8,830 bases of DNA from the NCBI GenBank assembly GCA_045113695.1, contig JBGUJG010000065.1, positions 1 to 8,830 of the forward strand, given 5' to 3'. Positions within the stretch are counted from its first letter, which is position 1, and every line of letters begins with the position of its first letter. Shown one piece after another: positions 1-5,851 of the stretch. The position numbers and the translations under genes are program-made. The stretch comes from UBA4246 sp045113695 (GTDB lineage: Bacteria > Bacillota > Clostridia > Christensenellales > Aristaeellaceae). The notes below the pieces were generated by a model. The model saw only the letters and a program-made list of their open reading frames with translations, searched no databases and was not told the origin of the DNA.

Positions 1-5
1 AGCAT
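1..5 (-). CDS. possible start of a leftward gene, cut by the window edge
   Basis: On the minus strand an ATG at 5-3 is preceded by a purine-rich ribosome binding site (GGGGG at 19-15, with AAGG before it) at a 9-base spacing. Only five bases of the gene would lie inside the window, so nothing can be said about its product. An alternative ATG at 13-11 sits too close to the same site. The case rests on the binding site alone. Confidence 0.25.
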
Positions 6-104
6 CTTTCCATACCCCCTTCCCTTATTTTATTCGACACTTTTCTTCAAAATCCTTTTGGTTTTTCAGACCTTTTTGCAATTTTTCCTTTGGTTCCGCC
101 ATAT

Positions 105-135
105 AAAAAATCTCGCCGCTTCTCTTGCGACGAGA
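105..135 (-). terminator. leftward intrinsic terminator or attenuator hairpin
   Basis: Read leftward, the arms at 135-127 and 119-111 pair over 9 bp (one G-U pair) around a 7-base loop and are followed at once by six U (110-105). On the plus strand the G-U becomes a C-A mismatch and there is no U run, so the signal is directional. It lies about 100 bases upstream of the possible leftward start at position 5 and has no obvious gene behind it. It could therefore end a small RNA or act as an attenuator in the leader of the leftward gene. Confidence 0.5.
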
Positions 136-148
136 CTTTGTTGATGGT

Positions 149-173
149 CTGACCGGCTTAGCCGGTTGGTTTT
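149..173 (+). repeat. hairpin with following T run, role unclear
   Basis: The arms 149-157 and 161-169 pair over 9 bp on the plus strand, including two G-U pairs, with a tight TTA loop. They are followed by TTTTGATT. The core ACCGGC/GCCGGT is perfect on both strands. It may be a weak rightward terminator for something left of the window, or a second stem of the leftward RNA that ends at 105-135. The sequence does not decide between these. Confidence 0.3.
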
Positions 174-254
174 GATTATGATTTCTGTCAGCTGAAAGGC
201 GATTTTCATCTGCGGATACATGAACAGCAGCTCCGGTGCGCTAAACCCGGCACG

Positions 255-283
255 TTGATTTTTTCATCCGGTGCTGTTATAAT
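255..283 (+). promoter_or_regulatory. sigma-A-type promoter for the zinc-ribbon/nuclease/phosphoesterase operon
   Basis: TTGATT at 255-260 and a perfect TATAAT at 278-283 are separated by exactly 17 bases. Transcription would begin near 290, giving a leader of about 100 bases before the first gene at 391. It is the best promoter on the plus strand in the window and faces the operon directly. Confidence 0.65.
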
Positions 284-341
284 GCTTCGGAACGGCAAAC
301 AAAAAGACTTGCAGAGCCCGGAAGAAACAGCGAAGCAAACG

Positions 342-363
342 GATACGGCGGCCCGTATCTTTT
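342..363 (+). promoter_or_regulatory. leader hairpin with short U run, possible attenuator
   Basis: GATACGG at 342-348 and CCGTATC at 353-359 form a perfect 7-bp stem (8 bp with a flanking G-U) around a 4-base loop, followed by UUUU at 360-363. It lies in the transcribed leader between the promoter at 255-283 and the first gene at 391. The short U run suggests at most a partial terminator. No competing antiterminator stem was identified. Confidence 0.3.
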
Positions 364-390
364 GCATCGGTCAGGGAGCAATCAAGAAAG

Positions 391-597
391 ATGAAAAAGA
401 TCAGAGAACCCCACTGGATCAAACATTCACATCTCTTCGATCCGGACGAGTATGAATGTTCGGTATGCGGGGCAGTCTTCAGGCGCAAATCAGCCGACTG
501 CCCTCACTGCGGAGCAGCGCTCCGGATCGTCTGTGATACCCGGGAATGGATCGATGAGGAAGATGAAATGAACTGGCTGCTGGAAGACGATGACTGA
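391..597 (+). CDS. small zinc-ribbon protein (68 aa)
   Basis: The protein has two CxxC knuckles (C23/C26 and C37/C40) in the pattern CSVCGAVF-CPHCGA, which is a classic rubredoxin-like zinc ribbon. A basic and aromatic N-terminus comes first and a very acidic tail (residues 52-68) last. There is no signal peptide or membrane segment, so it is probably cytoplasmic. Zinc ribbons of this size often bind nucleic acid or act as small adaptors, but no specific function can be assigned. The ATG follows AGGGAG at 373-378 with a rather long 12-base gap. It is the first gene after the 255-283 promoter and is followed after 27 bases by the nuclease-like gene, so co-transcription is likely. An additional cysteine (C48) is not part of the pair pattern. 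Confidence 0.75.
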   Translation: MKKIREPHWIKHSHLFDPDEYECSVCGAVFRRKSADCPHCGAALRIVCDTREWIDEEDEMNWLLEDDD

Positions 598-624
598 CAG
601 TTTGATCAGGAAGGGCTGACCCAA

Positions 625-1296
625 ATGGCCATCACGAAAACCGACTTCATGCGCGGCATGCAGTGCGGGAAAATGCTCTGGCTGGATAAGCACAAGCCCG
701 GTTTGCGCGTCATCCCGCCGGAGATTCAGGCGCGACTGGACGCCGGGAATGACTTTGGCGACCGCGCCATGGGAATGTTTGGACCCTATGAGGAAATGAC
801 GGTTACCCTTCCGGGAACGCAAATCCCCGATAAGAAAGCGATGCTGGCGAAGACCCAGGACGCTCTTTCACGGGGTGTCAGCGTGATCTGTGAAGCCGCT
901 TTCAGCAATTACAATAACTACTGCGCCGTCGATATCCTGCGGAAGACAGAAAACGGTCATGACTTTTATGAAGTGAAAAACGCCCCGGAAGTCCATGAGC
1001 AGTTTATCAGGGACGCCGGGTTTCAGTACTATATTATATCCCGCAGCGGTGTGAAAATCGACCGAATCTTTATCGTTACGCATGGGTCGGACGAAGAAAA
1101 TCCGTTTGTGCCGGCCGAAGTTACGGCACAGGCCAAAGGGTACTATCGCTGGATCAATGAGAACATCTGGGATCTGAACCGGATGCAGAAGGAAGCGGAA
1201 GAAGTGCTGGTGGAACCAGGGGAGCAATGCTGCCATCCGTATGAGTGCTGGTATTACGGCTATTGTCATAAATCAGAGGGCGGAAATGTGATATGA
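625..1296 (+). CDS. Cas4-like PD-(D/E)XK nuclease-fold protein, resembling the N-terminal part of DUF2779 proteins
   Basis: The N-terminus (KTDFMRGMQCGKMLWL) matches the opening of DUF2779/Cas4-like proteins. The core shows E90, D103 (AVDIL) and E116-x-K118 (YEVKN), the usual metal-binding and catalytic set of the PD-(D/E)XK fold. D130 and the QYYI segment from Q134 resemble the Cas4/RecB Q motif. C14 together with C202/C203, C208 and C214 near the end could ligate an iron-sulfur cluster, as in Cas4 and AddB. At 223 aa it stops where longer DUF2779 proteins (usually 450-650 aa, from memory) would continue, and the stop codon is followed by a well-placed gene, so it looks like a natural short form. 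AGGAAGGG at 608-615 sits 9 bases before the ATG. It overlaps the phosphoesterase gene by ATGA. Likely DNA nuclease; true substrate unknown. Confidence 0.8.
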   Translation: MAITKTDFMRGMQCGKMLWLDKHKPGLRVIPPEIQARLDAGNDFGDRAMGMFGPYEEMTVTLPGTQIPDKKAMLAKTQDALSRGVSVICEAAFSNYNNYCAVDILRKTENGHDFYEVKNAPEVHEQFIRDAGFQYYIISRSGVKIDRIFIVTHGSDEENPFVPAEVTAQAKGYYRWINENIWDLNRMQKEAEEVLVEPGEQCCHPYECWYYGYCHKSEGGNVI

Positions 1297-1964
1297 ACGT
1301 TGGGATTATCTCCGATACGCATGACTTGCTCCGGCCTGAGGTGATGGATCAGCTTCAGGGCTGTGACTGTATTCTCCACGGCGGGGACATCAGCAGCCAG
1401 AGGATTCTCGATCAGCTGGAACAGATTGCTCCCGTCAGGGCGGTGCGCGGCAACAACGATCGGGAGTGGGCGGAATATCTTCCGCTGACCCTTGATTTTG
1501 AGCTGGGCGGACTGCGTTTTTTTATGACGCATAAGAAAAAAGATCTGCCCGGGGATCTGACACCATATGATCTTGCGGTTTATGGGCACTCCCATAAATA
1601 TGAATCCGCATGGCTGGAACATGGGGGAGGGAAGCGTACCCTTCTCCTGAATCCCGGCAGCTGCGGGCCGCGCCGCTTTCATCAGCCGGTCACGACGGCA
1701 AAACTGGTCATCAGCGAAGAAGGATGGGAAGTCACAAGGATTGAACTTCCGCATTCGGGAAAAGAAGCCGTTCCAAAGCCGGACGGCACAGACATCCGTA
1801 CGCAGATCGAAACGGTGGTGCGGGAAACCCGGAAAGGTATGACACCGGCCGGTATCGCTGAAAAGCACCGTATGGAACCGGCACTGGCCGAACAGATTGC
1901 CAGGCTGTATCTGACGCATCCCGGAGTGACAGCAGACGGGATCATGACAAAGATGGACCTCTGA
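1293..1964 (+). CDS. YfcE/MJ0936-type metallophosphoesterase with C-terminal helical extension
   Basis: The calcineurin-like motifs are all present: D8-x-H10 (ISDTHD), GGD with D32, GNND at 53-56, H80 in MTH, and GHSH with H99 and H101, followed by NPGS at 120-123. This is the compact bacterial phosphodiesterase family, which hydrolyses phosphodiesters with two metal ions. The catalytic part ends near residue 155. Residues 165-223 form an extra helical segment (MTPAGIAEKH... LTHPGVTADGI) that resembles a helix-turn-helix and is not needed for the fold. The ATG overlaps the stop of the preceding nuclease-like gene by four bases, which implies translational coupling. The physiological substrate cannot be read from sequence; a cyclic nucleotide, nucleic-acid end or other phosphodiester are all possible. 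Confidence 0.9.
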   Translation: MNVGIISDTHDLLRPEVMDQLQGCDCILHGGDISSQRILDQLEQIAPVRAVRGNNDREWAEYLPLTLDFELGGLRFFMTHKKKDLPGDLTPYDLAVYGHSHKYESAWLEHGGGKRTLLLNPGSCGPRRFHQPVTTAKLVISEEGWEVTRIELPHSGKEAVPKPDGTDIRTQIETVVRETRKGMTPAGIAEKHRMEPALAEQIARLYLTHPGVTADGIMTKMDL

Positions 1965-2344
1965 TGATTTTGCATACCTGCATGCTGAGCAGGACACATC
2001 TGCTGCATATGACCGGGAACCGGGGCGGCTGCCGGTATCAAAAACCGTTCAGTCAGCCCGGCCTGATGAGATCAACCGAAGGTTAAGGGATGGATCGGTA
2101 CCCGCAGAAGAACGGAATATAAGAATCCGGGCTGCGGGAAAAACTCGAGCGAATATGTATATCAGGATCCGTGGCTGATTTCCGGGACGGAGCAGGCATA
2201 TACCTTCTATTTCCTGCCCATGGTCCATACCGTGGCGGAAGGCTGAGCTCATGATGAAGAGGGCAAAAGATACAAACCGGCTCCCGGATAACAAAAAGGC
2301 AGCGTGAATAACTGAGAAAACAGGATGGAAGGAAGTGGACCCGG
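1965..2344 (+). other. 380-base gap with no intact gene
   Basis: This stretch between the phosphoesterase and the alpha-galactosidase has only short open frames. One is a 40-codon frame starting at 1964 that overlaps the previous stop as TGATG. Another is an 18-codon frame at 2251-2307. A coding-like fragment at 2070-2246 is listed separately. No clear terminator with a U run and no convincing promoter was found. The ribosome binding site of the next gene (AAGGAAG at 2329-2335) lies at its end. Confidence 0.5.
2070..2246 (+). pseudogene. possible remnant of the end of a decayed gene
   Basis: A 58-codon open stretch ends in TGA at 2244-2246 but has no usable ATG, GTG or TTG near its beginning. 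Its later half (YVYQDPWLISGTEQ then AYTFYFLPMVHTVAEG) has amino-acid and codon composition like a real protein, with codon choice similar to neighbouring genes. It could be the 3' end of a gene whose 5' part was lost or frameshifted. The 40-codon frame from 1964 lies just upstream in another phase. The family was not recognised and chance cannot be ruled out. Confidence 0.3.
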
Positions 2345-4189
2345 ATGGAATACTATGCGGAATGGCGGCTGCGCGGAGACCGATACAGTGATGGTTTCGG
2401 CAACGGAATCACCCTGTCTTCCAGTGAATCCGTGCAGGAAATGAAGCTGATTTCCGAAGACGGGCATGTGACCGTTTTCAGAGGGAAAAAAGGACATATT
2501 CTGAAGGTCTTCCATGAATCGGCACAGGGCGTCACCTTCTGCCGGACGGTCTTTGAGAATCCGACGGATGAAACCGCGATCCTGGAGCTTTTTTCCAGCG
2601 CGGCGGTCCGCGGGATAAAGGCGGACAGGATCCATCGGGCGACTTCCTGGTGGAGCGCGGAAGGAAAGCTGCTTTCCCAGGATCTGACGGATCTGAACAT
2701 GGAACCTTCCTGGCTGAACCACGGTTTCCGGGTGACCAAGTTCGGACAGATCGGATCGATGCCGGTGCGCGGGTGGTTTCCCTTCCTGGTGCTGGAGGAC
2801 AGCAGGACGGGGTCTTTTGTGGGCCTGCAGCTGTACTGCGCTTCCAGCTGGCAGATAGAAGTGTTCCGGAATACCCCGGATCTTTTCGTCCAGGCAGGCC
2901 TAGCGGACCGGGATTACGGTTCCTGGTGGAAGGAGGTGCTGCCGGGGGAATCTTTTGAGTCGCCGCCGGCTGTGGTGGCCAAAGGCACATCCCTGCCGGA
3001 AGTCTGCGATAAACTGGTGAAGGCGCAGCGGCCCCGTATCCCGCCGGCAGACCGGGATATGCCGGTGATTTTTAATGAGTGGTGCACCACCTGGGGAAAT
3101 CCCAATATGGAAAATCTGGAGCGGATCGCTTCGAGGCTGGAAGGGACGGGTGTCAGGTATCTGGTCATTGACGCGGGGTGGTACAAGTCTCCGGAATATG
3201 ATAACTGGTTCAATGCGGCGGGGGACTGGAACCCCAGCAAAGAGCTTTTCCCGGAGGGAAACATCGGAGCGGCGGCGGAACTGATCCGTTCCCATGGGCT
3301 GATTCCGGGCCTCTGGTTTGAAATGGAAAATGTCGGGACGGAAGCGCGTGCGTATCAGGATACAGAACTGCTTCTGACCAGGGACGGATTTCCGGTCAGC
3401 GTCGGAGCCCGCCGATTCCGGGACATGCGGATGAAAGAAAACCGGGACTTCCTCGACCGGAAAATGATCCGCCTGCTGAAAGAAAACGGGTTCGGATACC
3501 TGAAGGTAGACTATAACGAGTGTATCGGCGCGGGTGTGGACGACGCAGAAAGCTGCGGCGAGGGGCTCCGGCAGGCAGTCTGCGCTTCTCAGGACTATTT
3601 CCGCCATATCGCCCGGGAGCTTCCGGAACTGGTGATGGAAAACTGTTCCTCCGGCGGACACCGTCTGGAGCCCTCCATGATGTCGCTGGTTTCCCAGGCC
3701 AGCTTCTCCGACGCCCATGAAGCCCTTTCCATCCCGCTGATCGCGGCGAATCTGCACCGGCTGATCCGGCCGGAACAGTCTCAGATCTGGGCGGTGCTTC
3801 GTGCGGATGCGGACGAACACCGGATCAGTTTTGTGCTGGCTTCCGCCTTCCTGGGCAGGCTCTGCCTCTCCGGGGATGCGGCTGACCTGCCGCAGGAACG
3901 GTGGCAGCAGGTGCTGGATGCGATCGCGCTGTACGCACAGGTACGGCATATCATCCGGGACGGGTTCACGGATGTGATCGAATCCACCGTACGGGATTAT
4001 TCCCGGCCGAACGGATATCAGATTGTGCGGCGAACCCTGGGAGACGAGGCGCTGCTGGTCGTTCATACTTATGAAGGGGGTGCGAATCCGCCGGTATCAG
4101 AATGGATGCAGGGGTACAGAGAAATCAGACGCTTCGGTTCCCCGCTGGACGGCGAACTCCGGGGAGCGGTGATCTGGTGCAGGAAATAA
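2345..4189 (+). CDS. GH36 alpha-galactosidase
   Basis: This retaining glycosidase removes terminal alpha-1,6-linked galactose from oligosaccharides such as melibiose and raffinose. Residues 1-230 form the N-terminal beta domain, about 236-530 the catalytic barrel, and 540-614 a C-terminal beta domain. The nucleophile is D389 in YLKVDYN and the acid/base is D456 in SFSDAHEA. VIDAGW (274-279), LWFEMEN (323-329) and ENCSSGG (432-438) are further family landmarks. At 614 aa it is shorter than the 700-750 aa GH36 type and closer to compact forms. No signal peptide is visible, so it is probably cytoplasmic. The ATG follows AAGGAAG (2329-2335) by 9 bases, and an in-frame stop at 2309-2311 limits an earlier start. 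No sugar transporter or regulator lies beside it. The exact linkage preference is inferred from the family. Confidence 0.93.
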   Translation: MEYYAEWRLRGDRYSDGFGNGITLSSSESVQEMKLISEDGHVTVFRGKKGHILKVFHESAQGVTFCRTVFENPTDETAILELFSSAAVRGIKADRIHRATSWWSAEGKLLSQDLTDLNMEPSWLNHGFRVTKFGQIGSMPVRGWFPFLVLEDSRTGSFVGLQLYCASSWQIEVFRNTPDLFVQAGLADRDYGSWWKEVLPGESFESPPAVVAKGTSLPEVCDKLVKAQRPRIPPADRDMPVIFNEWCTTWGNPNMENLERIASRLEGTGVRYLVIDAGWYKSPEYDNWFNAAGDWNPSKELFPEGNIGAAAELIRSHGLIPGLWFEMENVGTEARAYQDTELLLTRDGFPVSVGARRFRDMRMKENRDFLDRKMIRLLKENGFGYLKVDYNECIGAGVDDAESCGEGLRQAVCASQDYFRHIARELPELVMENCSSGGHRLEPSMMSLVSQASFSDAHEALSIPLIAANLHRLIRPEQSQIWAVLRADADEHRISFVLASAFLGRLCLSGDAADLPQERWQQVLDAIALYAQVRHIIRDGFTDVIESTVRDYSRPNGYQIVRRTLGDEALLVVHTYEGGANPPVSEWMQGYREIRRFGSPLDGELRGAVIWCRK

Positions 4190-4302
4190 GGCGCCGGCGG
4201 ACGATCCCGGGAGCAGAACAATAATGGCGGGTATGGATGATCTGTACGATGCAGAGGAACCTGACATGGTATTCTGCGCCCAACAGGAAGAAAAACGCTG
4301 TG

Positions 4303-4334
4303 AAATGAAAAAGCCCTGCCCGGATAGGGCAGGG
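4303..4334 (-). terminator. strong intrinsic terminator of the leftward block
   Basis: CCCTGCCC (4314-4321) and GGGCAGGG (4327-4334) form a perfect 8-bp GC-rich stem with a 5-base loop. Read leftward it is followed by UUUUU after one C, then CAUUUC. It starts 19 bases past the stop codon of the membrane protein at 4353. There is no U run on the plus strand, so it does not serve the alpha-galactosidase gene. Confidence 0.85.
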
Positions 4335-4352
4335 GATAACAGATGAATGCTA

Positions 4353-4838
4353 TCAGCCGGCGACGGGAGCGTTCTCCGCGGCGGGCTTGTCAGCATGCGC
4401 CACATACTTGTTCAGCGCTTCCAGTTCGCCCTGAATGGTCTTGACGGCGTCCGGGTTCTTGCTGTCGTTGACGGCGTTCGCTACGACGGAGGACAGGCCC
4501 AGGTAGGGGTTGTCCATATATCTGGCGAAGTTCGGGGCCACGCCGGATGCGTCGGCGGTTGCCTTGAGATGCTTCATCATGCCCACGGTCGTGAAGGTCA
4601 TGGAGACGGCGAGGACGAGGGCCAGCACGCCGGCGACGATGGCGCCGGCGCCGCGGTTGCCGCGCTTGTGGGCGCTGATTCCGAGAAGCGCCGCGCCGAT
4701 GCCGAGAACCCCGGCGACTGCGCCGGCGATTACGCCGAACATAAGCGTCATAAGAAGTGCTACAGCAATGCCCAGAATACCAAGTACGATACCGGCGACA
4801 GGATGACCGGCTTGGTTGTTAACATTCACAGTACTCAT
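4353..4838 (-). CDS. small DUF4190-like membrane protein (161 aa)
   Basis: After a short polar N-terminus come three hydrophobic segments (about 13-31, 35-56 and 63-86), rich in Gly, Ala, Ile and Val. A soluble tail of about 75 residues (LKATADASG onward) follows, ending in a Lys/Ala/Glu-rich stretch. The GILGI... GAALLGISAHKRG... GAGAIVAGVLALV pattern resembles DUF4190-type proteins, whose function is unknown. The start was placed at 4838 because GGAGG lies 8 bases upstream. A longer reading that begins near 4967 would have a basic, low-quality N-terminus and would contain the 4878-4899 hairpin, so it was not used. It lies 130 bases after the LCM-type methyltransferase in the same direction, with no clear promoter in that gap, and is closed by the 4303-4334 terminator. 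Operon membership is uncertain. Confidence 0.8.
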   Translation of the reverse strand: MSTVNVNNQAGHPVAGIVLGILGIAVALLMTLMFGVIAGAVAGVLGIGAALLGISAHKRGNRGAGAIVAGVLALVLAVSMTFTTVGMMKHLKATADASGVAPNFARYMDNPYLGLSSVVANAVNDSKNPDAVKTIQGELEALNKYVAHADKPAAENAPVAG

Positions 4839-4877
4839 TTTTTTATCCTCCATCATGGTTGTTCTTCTTGTTTTTTT

Positions 4878-4899
4878 CCGGAGCGCTTTGCGCTTCCGG
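4878..4899 (-). repeat. hairpin in the leader before the membrane-protein gene
   Basis: CCGGAGCGC (4878-4886) and GCGCTTCCGG (4890-4899) pair over 9 bp with one bulged base and a 3-base loop. Read leftward it is followed by A, not U, so it is not a terminator for the methyltransferase upstream. It sits about 40 bases before the start codon. A second CCGGAA element nearby (near 4917-4922) could compete for pairing. Role unknown; it might affect mRNA stability or processing. Confidence 0.4.
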
Positions 4900-4968
4900 G
4901 AATTGATACGAAGCCCTTCCGGAGGTGGCAGTTGTTTTTTAAAATGTTTATTTCTGTGAATATACATT

Positions 4969-5808
4969 TCATAGTGATTCCCGGAATGCGATCCTCACGA
5001 TCTTCATCCTGACGGCATTGTCGCAGAACCGGACCATCAGCCTGTGAAGCGGGCTGATATGCCTGTAAATATCACGGTAACCCCGCATATAGCTTTTTGC
5101 GGTGACGGATGCGAATCTGCTGCTCCAGCTTTCCAGTTCCCGCTCGTCCTCCAGCGAGAAGAAAGCGTTCACGTCGGTGATTCCGGCTTCCTTCAGCCAG
5201 GTGGACCGCATCATTTTCGTGCCACGCCGGTTGCATGAATCGAAGGCAAGCACGGAGCCGGGGAAGCGCTCCGCCATGCGGGAGAACAGGCTTCTGACAT
5301 CTTCCGTTCTGAAATAATAAAAGACGCCCGCCGCGAAGAACACAGCGCCGCCGGACGCGTCTACGGCATCCATCCAGCACGGGTCGTTGAGGTCGCAGGC
5401 GATGTTCCGCTCCCGGTCTCCTGACGGCAGCAACTCGTTCCGCACGGCAATGACGTCCTTCAGGTCGATGTTACAGCCATGACAGAGCCCGTTATCGCAC
5501 TTCCGGAAGGTATCGTCCAGCCCGCAGCCCAGGTTGACCACGGCCGCGCGGGGATGAGTCCGAAGGTAAGCCTCCGCTTCACACTGCAGGCCGTATTGAC
5601 GCTGCGCCACTTCCAGCGCTCCGAACAGGCCGAATGCGGATTCCATCTTTTTTCGTTTCTCCGCGAAGTCATAATCCAGTGACTCGCAGATGCGCTTTGC
5701 CTCCGGATCGGAAAACAGCTGCGGGAAACGGTCGGAGCAGATCAGCCGGCCCAGGAGGGGAATCACCAGGGTTTCCTGCACAGAGTTTTTTTCAATATGG
5801 TATTTCAT
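4969..5808 (-). CDS. LCM-type class I SAM-dependent methyltransferase (279 aa)
   Basis: The SAM-binding motif NLGCGLDDT (92-100) and the preceding AEAYLRTHP... AAVV segment are typical of the leucine-carboxyl-methyltransferase/Tcmp-like family. Members methylate carboxyl or hydroxyl groups of small molecules or proteins. NIDLKD (113-118) supplies the acidic residue after strand 2 and ACDLND (137-142) the adenine-contact region. VFFAAGVFYYF (156-166) is the characteristic motif after strand 4. GGAGG lies 8 bases before the ATG at 5808 (GGAGGAAAGACAG). The same frame stays open further upstream, but that part overlaps the MBL gene in another phase and reads as non-coding. It is the third gene of the leftward operon, 43 bases after the MBL hydrolase. 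The substrate is unknown. Confidence 0.85.
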   Translation of the reverse strand: MKYHIEKNSVQETLVIPLLGRLICSDRFPQLFSDPEAKRICESLDYDFAEKRKKMESAFGLFGALEVAQRQYGLQCEAEAYLRTHPRAAVVNLGCGLDDTFRKCDNGLCHGCNIDLKDVIAVRNELLPSGDRERNIACDLNDPCWMDAVDASGGAVFFAAGVFYYFRTEDVRSLFSRMAERFPGSVLAFDSCNRRGTKMMRSTWLKEAGITDVNAFFSLEDERELESWSSRFASVTAKSYMRGYRDIYRHISPLHRLMVRFCDNAVRMKIVRIAFRESL

Positions 5809-5851
5809 CTGTCTTTCCTCCGAATCCATGCAGACAGGCTTATTGCCCTGA

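Noticed and set aside
25..102. 25-codon leftward frame beginning MAEPKEKLQK
   Set aside because: It has no ribosome binding site at a usable distance, starts right after the U run of the hairpin, and its AT-rich, Lys-heavy composition is what A-rich DNA gives by chance.
66..221. 51-codon leftward frame (MYPQMKIAFQ...) with GGAG 9 bases before its ATG
   Set aside because: The terminator-like hairpin and U6 run (105-135) lie within it, and its C-terminus is low-quality Lys/Arg/Asn-rich sequence. An RNA signal explains the region better.
625..1296. Cas4-like protein as evidence of a CRISPR-Cas locus
   Set aside because: No repeat-spacer array and no other cas gene appear anywhere in the window; Cas4-like proteins often occur outside CRISPR.
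2900..4066. 388-codon frame on the minus strand opposite the alpha-galactosidase
   Set aside because: It is the antisense of a clearly conserved GH36 gene in GC-rich DNA; its sequence (many Pro, His, Arg, Gln) has no recognisable domain.
4353..4967. Longer 204-codon version of the membrane protein
   Set aside because: The first 43 residues are basic and low quality and encode the hairpin at 4878-4899; GGAGG sits 8 bases before the ATG at 4838.
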